From the NCBI GenBank assembly GCA_027486655.1, contig JAIXOR010000004.1, positions 1 through 64,000 on the forward strand: a stretch of 64,000 nucleotides of DNA, read 5' to 3'. The notes below the pieces were generated by a model. That model searched no databases, had not been told where the DNA came from, and was given only the letters and a program-made list of their open reading frames with translations. Shown one piece after another: positions 53,884 to 62,077 of the stretch (positions are counted from its first letter, which is position 1; each line of letters opens with the position of its first letter). The stretch is from Verrucomicrobiaceae bacterium. GTDB taxonomy: Bacteria; Verrucomicrobiota; Verrucomicrobiia; Verrucomicrobiales; Akkermansiaceae. A program made the translations under genes and the position numbers.

Positions 53884-55245
53884 ATGAAAACACTCCTTCC
53901 CGCCGCCCTCATGGCCCTCCTGGTTCTCCCCGCCCGCGCGGGGGACGGGGTCATCGATCTCACCCGCCTCCTCAACTACGCCAACCAACCGGTGCCCGCC
54001 TACATCACCCGCAACAACACCACTGCGGGAAATCCGGTCACCGACAAGGGCGCCACGCTCGGCCGCGTGCTCTTCCATGACAAGCGCCTCTCGCGGGACT
54101 CTTCGGTTTCCTGCTCTTCCTGCCATGTGCAGTCCCATGGCTTTGGCGATGCGCCGGTCGCCAGCACCGGGGTTTCCGGAACTACGGGCCGGCACTCGAT
54201 GCGGCTCATCAACGCCCGCTTTGCCACCGAGGTCCGCTTCTTCTGGGACGAGCGCGCCACCACACTGGAAAACCAAACCACCCAGCCGATCCGGGATCAC
54301 GCGGAGATGGGCTTCAGCGGCACGCTGGGTGACCCCGCTTTCAACGATCTCGTTAGCCGGATTTCCGCGATCGATGACTACCGGGTTTTGTTTGCGATGA
54401 CCTTCGGATCCAGCACGATCACCGAGGACCGCATCCAGCGCGCCCTTGCCCAGTTCGTGCGGAGCATCCAGTCCTTCGACTCCAAGTATGACGTGGGTCG
54501 CGCCCAGGTCGCCAACAACAACGTTCCCTTTCCCAACTTCACCGCGCAGGAAAACCTCGGCAAACAACTCTTCCAAACCGCCCCCGCGCCTCCCGGGCAG
54601 CCGCAGACCGGTGCGGGCTGCAGCGCCTGCCATTCCGCTCCCGAGTTCGACGTCGATCCGCGCAGCCTCAACAACGGAGTGACCGGCAGGATCGGCGGCG
54701 GCACCGATCTCACCAACACGCGCTCGCCCTCGCTGCGTGACCTGTTAGGCCCCGGCGGAGCCTCCAACGGCCCCTTCATGCACAACGGCGCATTCACCAC
54801 CCTTGCGCAGGTCATCAATCACTACAACGCCATCCCGGGTGACAACACGAACCTCGATCCCAGGCTGCGCCGGCCCGGAGGCGTGCAGAACCTCAACCTC
54901 AGCCAGGCCCAGAAGGACGCCCTCGCCGCTTTCCTCGCCACCCTCACCGGCAGCTCGGTTTACACCGATGAACGTTGGTCGGATCCGTTTGATTCCAACC
55001 AACGCCTGTCGCTCATCGTGCTCCCGGCCGATGCGGTGGAAATCCTCCGCAACCCGAATGGCACGGCCACCATCGCCTGCCAGGCCGCTCCCGGGCTGAG
55101 CTACCGGCTCGAGTCGTCTATCGATCTTCGGAACTGGACCACGGTCGACACGCTCGTGGCCGATGCCACGGGCCGCTGCGAAAAGGTGCTCCCGGTTTCC
55201 GGCAGCACCTACTTCCGCTACGCTTACGAGCCGCCAGCTCCATGA
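53884..55245 (+). CDS. Periplasmic di-heme cytochrome c peroxidase-like protein
   Basis: The protein has 453 residues. ATG 53884 gives the signal peptide MKTLLPAALMALLVLPARAG; the frame is open further upstream. Two heme-attachment sites are present, CSSCH at 77-81 and CSACH at 246-250. Between them are the family segments 'LGRVLFHDKRLSRDSSVS', 'RFFWDERATTLENQTTQPIR' and 'EMGFSGTLGDPAFNDLV'; 'FMHNGAFTTLAQVINHYN' follows the second heme. Members reduce hydrogen peroxide or oxidise cofactors (MauG). About 90 extra C-terminal residues form a beta domain ('LSYRLESSIDLRNWTTVDTL') like those on verrucomicrobial secreted proteins. It is transcribed alone, divergent from prfA and convergent with thrS. 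Confidence 0.9.
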   Translation: MKTLLPAALMALLVLPARAGDGVIDLTRLLNYANQPVPAYITRNNTTAGNPVTDKGATLGRVLFHDKRLSRDSSVSCSSCHVQSHGFGDAPVASTGVSGTTGRHSMRLINARFATEVRFFWDERATTLENQTTQPIRDHAEMGFSGTLGDPAFNDLVSRISAIDDYRVLFAMTFGSSTITEDRIQRALAQFVRSIQSFDSKYDVGRAQVANNNVPFPNFTAQENLGKQLFQTAPAPPGQPQTGAGCSACHSAPEFDVDPRSLNNGVTGRIGGGTDLTNTRSPSLRDLLGPGGASNGPFMHNGAFTTLAQVINHYNAIPGDNTNLDPRLRRPGGVQNLNLSQAQKDALAAFLATLTGSSVYTDERWSDPFDSNQRLSLIVLPADAVEILRNPNGTATIACQAAPGLSYRLESSIDLRNWTTVDTLVADATGRCEKVLPVSGSTYFRYAYEPPAP

Positions 55246-55269
55246 AGGTGAGAGGCGGCCGCCGCAGGC

Positions 55270-57144
55270 TCACAGACTGCGGTTCCGGACCTCCGCCTGG
55301 ATTTCCGCGATGAAGTCCGCGAGCGGCTTTGCACCGAGATCGTCCTTGTCGCGGTGTCTAACGGAAACGGTGCCTTCCTCCGCCTCGCGCTGGCCGATGA
55401 CGAGCATGTAAGGCACGCGGTCGAGGCGTGAGTTGCGGATTTTGGCGCCGATCTTGTCGGAGCTGCGGTCGATGGTGACGCGCACGCCGATGTCGGCGAG
55501 TTGGGCGGCGGCGGCTTCGGCGAACTCCAGGGTTTTCTCGGAGATCGGGAGGACGCGGACCTGTTCCGGGGCGAGCCAGGTGGGGAACTTGCCTTCGAAG
55601 TGCTCGATGAGCAGGCCGGTGAAACGCTCCATCGAGCCGAAGGGCGCGCGGTGGATCATGACCGGGATGTGCGGCGTGTTGTCCGCACCGACGTAGCTGA
55701 GGCCGAAGCGAACCGGCAGGTTGTAGTCGACCTGCACGGTGCCGAGCTGCCAGTCGCGGCCGATGACGTCCTTGACGACGAAGTCGATCTTCGGGCCGTA
55801 GAAGGCGGCTTCGCCGAGTTCCTCGGTGTATTCCACGCCGAGCGTTTGCACGGCCTGGCGCAGGGCGGCCTCCGCCTTGTCCCAGTTTTCCGGGGAGCCC
55901 ACGTACTTGTCGCTCTCCGGATCACGGAGGGAAAGGCGCACGCGGTATTCGTTCATGCCGAGGGTGGAGAGCACCTTTTTCACGAGGTCCAGGCAGCCGG
56001 TGACCTCCTGCGCCACTTGATCCGGCGTGCAGAAGAGGTGGGCGTCGTCCTGGGTGAAGCCGCGGACGCGGGTCATGCCGCCGAGTTCGCCGGATTGTTC
56101 CCAGCGATACACGGTGCCGAACTCGGCAAGGCGGATCGGCAGGTCGCGGTAGGAATGATGATCGCTCGCGAAGATCTTGATGTGGTGCGGGCAATTCATC
56201 GGTTTGAGGAGATACCCCTCATAAGTGCCATCCGCGAGGCCGTTGGTGAGGTTGGCGCAGGTGGCGTCCTCGTCGCCCAGCTTCTCCAGCACGTCACGCT
56301 CGGGAATGGCCGGATACTGGCTCTCCTGATAGTAGGGGAAGTGGCCGGAAGTGCGGTAGAGATCGAGCTTGCCGATGTGCGGCGTGAACACCTGAGAGTA
56401 TCCCTGCTTGTCGAGTTCCTCGGTGATGAATTCCTGGAGGGCCCGGCGGACGAGCGCGCCCTTCGGTTTCCAGAGGATGAGCCCCTGGCCGACCATTTCA
56501 TCGATGTGGAAAAGCCCGAGCTCGCGGCCGAGCTTGCGGTGGTCGCGCTTTCTCGCTTCCTCCAGCCGGTTGAGGTGTTCTTCTAACAACTCCTTGCTCT
56601 CGAAGGCGGTGCCGTAGAGCCGCTGGAGCTGGCCCTTTTTCTCATCGCCCATGTAGAAGGACGAGGAGACGGACATGAGTTTCACGTTTTTGCACTTCGA
56701 GGTATAGCCGACGTGCGGGCCGGCGCAGAGGTCGATGAAGTCGCCGTTTTGGAAACAGGAGATTTGTTCGCCTTCCGGAATCTTGTCGATGAGGTCGAGC
56801 TTGAAGCGGGAGGGATTGCCGGGGCGCTCGGTGAGTCCGCCAAGGCGGCCGGACTCGGCCATGGCTTTGGCATCCTCGCGGGAGATGGCCTTGTATTCGA
56901 ACTTCTGGTTTTCCTTGGCGATCTTCTTCATCTCCGCCTCGATCTTCTCGAAGTCATCCGGCGTGAGGCGGTGCTTCATGTCGAAGTCGTAGTAGAAGCC
57001 GTTCTCGATCGGCGGGCCGTAGGCGAACTGGGCATCCGGCCAGATGCGCAGGATGGCGGTGGCCATGACGTGGGCGCAGGAGTGGCGGAGGCGCTCCAGG
57101 TCGGTCATCTGCTGGCGTTCGTCGAGAGTCTTGCGTTCGTTCAT
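55270..57144 (-). CDS. thrS: Threonyl-tRNA synthetase lacking the N-terminal TGS domain
   Basis: The enzyme charges tRNA-Thr with threonine. The protein has 624 residues. It begins almost directly with the editing domain: 'LRHSCAHVMATAILRIWPDA' comes within the first 25 residues, whereas E. coli ThrRS has an approximately 60-residue TGS domain before it. Editing-site pieces include 'GDFIDLCAGPHVGYTSKCKN'. The class II core shows 'LLKPMNCPHHIKIFASDHHS' (motif 1 region), 'GELGGMTRVRGFTQDDAHLF' (motif 2) and 'PVMIHRAPFGSMERFTGLLI' (motif 3), followed by the anticodon domain with 'DRVPYMLVIGQREAEEGTVS'. The ATG at 57144 is the only credible start. Confidence 0.95.
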   Translation of the reverse strand: MNERKTLDERQQMTDLERLRHSCAHVMATAILRIWPDAQFAYGPPIENGFYYDFDMKHRLTPDDFEKIEAEMKKIAKENQKFEYKAISREDAKAMAESGRLGGLTERPGNPSRFKLDLIDKIPEGEQISCFQNGDFIDLCAGPHVGYTSKCKNVKLMSVSSSFYMGDEKKGQLQRLYGTAFESKELLEEHLNRLEEARKRDHRKLGRELGLFHIDEMVGQGLILWKPKGALVRRALQEFITEELDKQGYSQVFTPHIGKLDLYRTSGHFPYYQESQYPAIPERDVLEKLGDEDATCANLTNGLADGTYEGYLLKPMNCPHHIKIFASDHHSYRDLPIRLAEFGTVYRWEQSGELGGMTRVRGFTQDDAHLFCTPDQVAQEVTGCLDLVKKVLSTLGMNEYRVRLSLRDPESDKYVGSPENWDKAEAALRQAVQTLGVEYTEELGEAAFYGPKIDFVVKDVIGRDWQLGTVQVDYNLPVRFGLSYVGADNTPHIPVMIHRAPFGSMERFTGLLIEHFEGKFPTWLAPEQVRVLPISEKTLEFAEAAAAQLADIGVRVTIDRSSDKIGAKIRNSRLDRVPYMLVIGQREAEEGTVSVRHRDKDDLGAKPLADFIAEIQAEVRNRSL

Positions 57145-57248
57145 GGCGGGCGACGAGAAAACCCGGCTGGGGCGGGTTGTTCAAGGGTCAAATGGCGGTC
57201 GCGGATTGCGGCTGGCAGGCGGGCGGGGGATCGGGTAGAGATCCGCGC

Positions 57249-58412
57249 GTGTCCTCCCCAGATCCGAAAGAAATCGCGTTTTTCGCCCACGAGCGTGGGG
57301 ACGCGCGCGTCCGCAAGCGCATCGCAGCGCTCCGGGACCAGGGTTGGAAGGTGTTGGGATTCACGTTTCACCGCGAGCGCGAGAAGCAGGATGTGCCGCC
57401 GGATTGGGAGAACATCCACCTGGGGACGACCTACAACCGCCGCTACCTCCAGCGCCTGCTGGCCTTTGCGGGATGCATGGCGGTGCTGTGGCGGCAGCGC
57501 GACCGGCTTGGCGAATGCCGCGCGATCTACGTGGTGAACACGGACAACGCACTGCTGGCGCTGCTCGGCCGGTTTTTTGCAGGAAGCCGTGCGCCGCTGG
57601 TTCTGGAGCTTGCGGACATCCAGGCGGCAATGCTGGGCGGCGGGCCGCTCGCGCGGGTGTTCCGGGCGATCGAGCGCTTTGTCCTCGCCCGATGCGCGCT
57701 GCTGGTGACGACCTCGCCGGGCTTCGTTCGCGAGTATTTCCACCCGCTCCAGCGGCATCAGGGGCGGATTTTCCTTCTCGAAAACAAGGTGTATCCCTCG
57801 GCAAGCCTGCCTCCCGCGGCAACTGCCGGTCCGCCGGTGGGCGGGGGGCGGCCCTGGGTGATCGGGTGTTTCGGGGCCTTCCGCTGCCGTCGCAGTCTGG
57901 AGTTGATGCGCTCGCTGGCCCGGCGCTGCGAGGGCAGGGTGAGGTTTGTCCTGCGCGGATACCCGGCAGGGACGATCGCCGAGGACTTCCATCGCCTGAT
58001 CGAGGGGGTGGGGGCCATCGAGTTCGGAGGTCCCTACCGCTACCCGGAGGACCTGGCCGGGCTTTATGGAGGCATCGACCTCAACTGGGCCTTCGACGAA
58101 TCCGATCCGAACGGAAACTCCGCCTGGCTCCTGCCAAACCGGATTTACGAGGGCGGATGCTTCGGCGTGCCCGCCATCGCCGGAGGGGCCACCGAGACCG
58201 GGCGCTGGATTGTTTCCAAGGGCCTTGGATGGTCGTTTCCGGAACCGCTGGAGGACACGCTCGCGGCATTCTTCAACGAGCTGGATCCCACCGAGTGGCG
58301 GAGAATGAGGGAGGCCTGTGCCTCGCGGCCACGCGAGGAGTTCACCGGCGAGGGTGACTACCACCTGCTCTCTGCAGAAATCCTCGCTGCTGCATCTAAC
58401 GGAAACTCCTGA
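57249..58412 (+). CDS. Glycosyltransferase, GT4-like (GT-B fold)
   Basis: The protein has about 387 residues with a GTG start at 57249 ('SSPDPKEIAFFAHERGDARV'). An ATG at 57177 would add 24 unconserved residues and leave only 32 bp to divergent thrS, so I prefer the GTG. The N-terminal Rossmann part is 'KEIAFFAHERGDARVRKRIA', with 'RAIYVVNTDNALLALLGRFF' and 'LVLELADIQAAMLGG' typical of GT4 enzymes. The C-terminal part has 'WVIGCFGAFRCRRSLELMRS' and 'IEFGGPYRYPEDLAGLYGGI', and ends with 'NRIYEGGCFGVPAIAGG', where the Glu of the nucleotide-sugar site is found. The likely role is polysaccharide or glycolipid synthesis. Its 3' end overlaps the convergent peptidase gene by 17 bp. Confidence 0.82.
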   Translation: MSSPDPKEIAFFAHERGDARVRKRIAALRDQGWKVLGFTFHREREKQDVPPDWENIHLGTTYNRRYLQRLLAFAGCMAVLWRQRDRLGECRAIYVVNTDNALLALLGRFFAGSRAPLVLELADIQAAMLGGGPLARVFRAIERFVLARCALLVTTSPGFVREYFHPLQRHQGRIFLLENKVYPSASLPPAATAGPPVGGGRPWVIGCFGAFRCRRSLELMRSLARRCEGRVRFVLRGYPAGTIAEDFHRLIEGVGAIEFGGPYRYPEDLAGLYGGIDLNWAFDESDPNGNSAWLLPNRIYEGGCFGVPAIAGGATETGRWIVSKGLGWSFPEPLEDTLAAFFNELDPTEWRRMREACASRPREEFTGEGDYHLLSAEILAAASNGNS

Positions 58413-60864
58413 CGAAAAACTCGGCGCGCCGGAATCTGCCGTATTCGGACTCCGCCGAACCGTGTCCGCCGTTGATCACGGGAACGAAGTCGAAGGATTT
58501 CCCGGCCTGTTGGAGCGCGTTCACGACCTGATAGGTGGATGCGGGATCGACGTTGCTGTCCAGTTCCCCGACGACGAGCATCAGCCTGCCCTGAAGCTTC
58601 GCCGCGTGGGTGACATTCGAGTTGCGGGCATAACTCTCATCGACCGGCCAGCCCATCCAGGCCTCGTTCCACCAGACTTTGTCCATGCGGTTGTCATGGC
58701 AGCCGCAGTCCGCCACCGCGGCCTTGTAGAAATCGCCGTGGGTGAGCATCGCGGCCAGTGCGCTTTGCCCGCCCGCACTGCCGCCGAAGATGCCGACGCG
58801 GGAAAGGTCCATCCATGGCCGCGTGGCCGCCGCGGCCTTGATCCACGGGATGCGGTCCGGGAAACCGGCGTCCATCAGGTTCTTCCAGCAGACATCGTGA
58901 AAGGTCTTGTTGCGCCAGTTGGTGCCCATGCCGTCGATCATCACGACGATGAAACCATGCTCGGCCATGGCATTCATGCCGGACCAGGTGAGGTAGGATT
59001 TCGGAACGAAGTGATCGTGGGGTCCGGCGTAGATATCCTCGATCACGGGATAGCGCCTGGCGGGATCGAACTTCGTGGGCTTGACGAGGATGCCGTGGAT
59101 GTCGGTCCTGCCATCCCGGCCCTTGGCGACGAAGCGCTCCGGGCGGCTCCAGCCGGTGGCGATGAGCGCGGAATCGTCGGCGCGTTCGAGTTCGGCGATT
59201 TTCCTGCCGTCCGAAGTCCGGCGCAGTTCGGTGACCGGCGCTTGGTCCACGCGCGACCAGGTGGCCAGATAGGTGTCGCCCTTGGGTGAGAATCGCAAGG
59301 TGTGGGTGCCGTCGGCATCGGTGAGCCTCGTGAGCCCGCCTCCATCCACGTTCACGCGGATGAAATGCTCGTGATAGGGATCGGACCCTGGCAGTCCCAC
59401 GACCTTGAGCAGGAGCGTGCCGTTTTCCTGATCAAAGCGGAGCACCTCTTTGACATTCCACTCGCCGCTGGTCACCGGGTTGACAAGTTGGCCGCTGTTG
59501 GCGTCAAAGCGATAGAGGTGGTTGTATCCGCTGCGCTCCGATGCCCATAGAAACCTGGAGCCGTTCTCTAACAGTTGGAAATGATACTTCTGTGAGTAAT
59601 CGATGAAGGTTTTCCGGGATTCCTCCAGAATCGTCCGCGCCGATCCGCTGTCCGCGCGCAGGCCGATCACCCGCATCACCTGATGGCCACGCTGGTTGTA
59701 AACGAAGCGGAACTCCGAGGAATCCGCACTCCACGACTCGTTCCGGATCTCCCAGGGATTTGCAAAGAGCGCTTCATCCACGGGCAGTGCACGACGGCCG
59801 GCCACGTCGAAAAGCCGCGGCTTCGCCTGGGGCAGGGGATCGCCGGGTTTCGGGTAATTGTGCGTGATGAGCTTCGGTTGCAGCTGATCCTTGGGGGAGG
59901 TCTGCACGATGTGGATCTGACGGGTTTCCACCCGTTTTTCGCGATAGGCGGCGAGCTTTCGCGAGTCGGGCGACCAGAAGAAGGGCCCCCGGAAATAGTC
60001 CTCTGCGCTGCCGTCGGTGGTCAAGGTGACGGCCTCACCTCCCCGTGTGGGTTCGATGCTCAGATTGTGATTGCGGATCACGGCACGCCAGGCCCCGTCC
60101 GGGGAGAGGTCGCCACCATGGCCACGTGGCCGGCGCGCGCGACCTTCGACACGGCCGGTGACCCGGGCGGTCGAGGATCCTTCACCCGCCACCACACCGG
60201 CCAAGGCCTGGCCCTTGGCGTCTGCGAACAGCCAGACATGCCCGGCATAGGTCGAGAGCGTGGTGCTTTGTCCTGGGGGCAGCTTTCCATAAGGCCGCCG
60301 TTCCTGGCGACCGGCCACCCAGAGCAGTTCGATCGTTTCCTGCGTCGCGTTCTCCACCGTCAGCGAGGTGGCTCCGCCGTTGCGGTTGCGGCTTTCCATC
60401 GCTTCGCCGGGAGAGAGCAAGGTGGTAGCTGTCGGCGGCGCGTCGAATGGCTCGACGCTGCCTTTCCCCGCATCGAAACGCCAGCCCTTGCCAAACGCGC
60501 GAAACACCACCGGACTGGCAGCCGTCGAGGCTTGGAGGGACTCGATGGGAATCGCATCCTCCTTCACCTCGCGACCCGCGGCCGCGGCCAGTGCGGTGGC
60601 GAGGCGGCCATGATCAAAGGCGGGGGATTTCTCTCCGCTCTGCAGATTCACTGCGACGTAGCGGTGTTTTTCCGGGCCGGTTTCCACCTGATAGGCAAAG
60701 GCATCCCCGGCAGCGGACCAGAAGGGACGGATGTCGTCACGATAGACGAGCGAACCGCTTTTTCGGCCGAAGCGCTCGGCGCGCTCGATCGTATCGCGGA
60801 CCTCGTCAGCCGCGGCGGAAAGCGAGAGGAGGGCAGGCAGGAGAAAACGGAGTCGGGAGGCCAT
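58396..60864 (-). CDS. Secreted S9 (DPP-IV-like) peptidase with a VHL-beta domain
   Basis: The protein has 822 residues. ATG 60864 opens the signal peptide MASRLRFLLPALLSLSAAAD; the frame is open further but unconserved. At about 165-230, 'TSLTVENATQETIELLWVAG' followed by 'LPPGQSTTLSTYAGHVWLFA' matches the beta domain of the von Hippel-Lindau protein, seen in some bacterial S9 enzymes. The seven- or eight-bladed propeller follows ('GPFFWSPDSRKLAAYREK', 'YHFQLLENGSRFLWASERSG'). The hydrolase domain has nucleophile Ser696 in 'GIFGGSAGGQSALA', the Asp in 'VVGELDSNVDP' and the His in 'INGGHGSAES'. It cleaves dipeptides or peptides after proline by family analogy. Upstream neighbour is the ADP-ribosylglycohydrolase. 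Confidence 0.9.
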   Translation of the reverse strand: MASRLRFLLPALLSLSAAADEVRDTIERAERFGRKSGSLVYRDDIRPFWSAAGDAFAYQVETGPEKHRYVAVNLQSGEKSPAFDHGRLATALAAAAGREVKEDAIPIESLQASTAASPVVFRAFGKGWRFDAGKGSVEPFDAPPTATTLLSPGEAMESRNRNGGATSLTVENATQETIELLWVAGRQERRPYGKLPPGQSTTLSTYAGHVWLFADAKGQALAGVVAGEGSSTARVTGRVEGRARRPRGHGGDLSPDGAWRAVIRNHNLSIEPTRGGEAVTLTTDGSAEDYFRGPFFWSPDSRKLAAYREKRVETRQIHIVQTSPKDQLQPKLITHNYPKPGDPLPQAKPRLFDVAGRRALPVDEALFANPWEIRNESWSADSSEFRFVYNQRGHQVMRVIGLRADSGSARTILEESRKTFIDYSQKYHFQLLENGSRFLWASERSGYNHLYRFDANSGQLVNPVTSGEWNVKEVLRFDQENGTLLLKVVGLPGSDPYHEHFIRVNVDGGGLTRLTDADGTHTLRFSPKGDTYLATWSRVDQAPVTELRRTSDGRKIAELERADDSALIATGWSRPERFVAKGRDGRTDIHGILVKPTKFDPARRYPVIEDIYAGPHDHFVPKSYLTWSGMNAMAEHGFIVVMIDGMGTNWRNKTFHDVCWKNLMDAGFPDRIPWIKAAAATRPWMDLSRVGIFGGSAGGQSALAAMLTHGDFYKAAVADCGCHDNRMDKVWWNEAWMGWPVDESYARNSNVTHAAKLQGRLMLVVGELDSNVDPASTYQVVNALQQAGKSFDFVPVINGGHGSAESEYGRFRRAEFFVRSFR

Positions 60865-60964
60865 GAGCGCAGGGAAACTGACAGCCGCCCGACGGACTTT
60901 CAAGCCAGCGGAACTTGGGCGGATTTCCCACCCGGAGTTTGCCTTTCGGCACATCCCGCGCCGG

Positions 60965-61954
60965 TCAATCCACCGGAGCGGCGGGCATTTTCCGATATGC
61001 CGCCAGCGGTTCCAACCAGCGGGCCTCCACGCCGTTGGCCGCACCGAGCAAGGCACCGACCACGGCTCCGCGGTGGCAATTGTCCCCACCGACCATCGCG
61101 TTGGCGATGATGCCGGCGGAGAAGTCGTCGTGATACTTCCAAGCCAGATACAAGGCGGCGGGCATCGACTCGGCAATGTAGCAGGCCGGGCTGAAGCGTT
61201 GACCGATCACATGCGTGTCCGGTTGGGACGCCCAGCCATCCGCCTTGGTCCCCGAAATCCAATCCCCGGCCTCCTGACGGATGGCTTCGCGCAGGGTGAG
61301 GCCTTCGCGGATGCGGAATAGGAGCCTCGCCAGCGTGTCCGCCGCCCGGAGCACGTTGGCATGCGCGTGGGTGAGGCCGACGTGTTCCTTGACCGTGGCC
61401 CGGAGCTCTTGCAGACCGGCGTTTTTCATCGCGAAACACAAGGCGGGCACCTGCGCCAGACCGCCGATGTGCTCATCCTGGATCGCGCACTTCCGCGGTG
61501 GATTGCCCCGGGCGTATTTGGTGAAAAACCCGCGGTGGTATTCCTCAAGGTAGGTGTCCCGGTGGCTGCCCGGCGTGAGCATGAAGCGGATGTAGCGCTC
61601 CAGCCACGCATCCGGATCATAAGCGCCATCCTTGCTGCATCCATCGACCAACTCGGTGGCGAGGCGGAAGTTCAACGTGTTTTCCCCGGCTTGGAGAAAC
61701 TGGTGGTAGTGAATCCCGCGCATGCCCCAGTAAACCGCCTGGTCGTGAAGGATCTCACCCCGCTCGTTCAGGGCGGTGTAGCTGGAACGCCAGAGAATCG
61801 ACCCACTGTGCGGGTTCCTCGGGGCGAGGTAGCCGGTGACTTCTCCATACTCCGCACGCAGCGCCTCCCGGTCATAATACCAATGCACGGGCATGGCCAG
61901 GGCGTCCGCCGCCAGCGAACCCAGATAAGCGTTTTGGAATAGGTCGGTGATCAT
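60965..61954 (-). CDS. ADP-ribosylglycohydrolase family protein
   Basis: The protein has 329 residues from ATG 61954 (MITDLFQNAYLGSLAADALA); in-frame codons upstream are not conserved. DraG/ARH-type enzymes remove ADP-ribose from proteins using a binuclear metal centre. The N-terminal 'GSLAADALAMPVHWYYD' is the family start and 'ANAMVGGDNCHRGAVVGALL' followed by 'GAANGVEARW' is the C-terminal metal-binding signature (Asp-Asn and nearby His). The middle is all-helical, with no signal peptide. It lies 100 bp downstream-to-upstream of the S9 gene on the same strand and 123 bp after hsdR. The physiological target is unknown. Confidence 0.88.
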   Translation of the reverse strand: MITDLFQNAYLGSLAADALAMPVHWYYDREALRAEYGEVTGYLAPRNPHSGSILWRSSYTALNERGEILHDQAVYWGMRGIHYHQFLQAGENTLNFRLATELVDGCSKDGAYDPDAWLERYIRFMLTPGSHRDTYLEEYHRGFFTKYARGNPPRKCAIQDEHIGGLAQVPALCFAMKNAGLQELRATVKEHVGLTHAHANVLRAADTLARLLFRIREGLTLREAIRQEAGDWISGTKADGWASQPDTHVIGQRFSPACYIAESMPAALYLAWKYHDDFSAGIIANAMVGGDNCHRGAVVGALLGAANGVEARWLEPLAAYRKMPAAPVD

Positions 61955-62077
61955 GATGGTGAATCGCCGCGCACTAAAACCCCGCTCCGCCCACAATCAA
62001 GGGCCGCAGCCAACGATTGCCTGATCCGGGGGGCCGGCCTCAGGAGGGTGGGGCTTCTTGGCCTCAAGCTTACCGCT

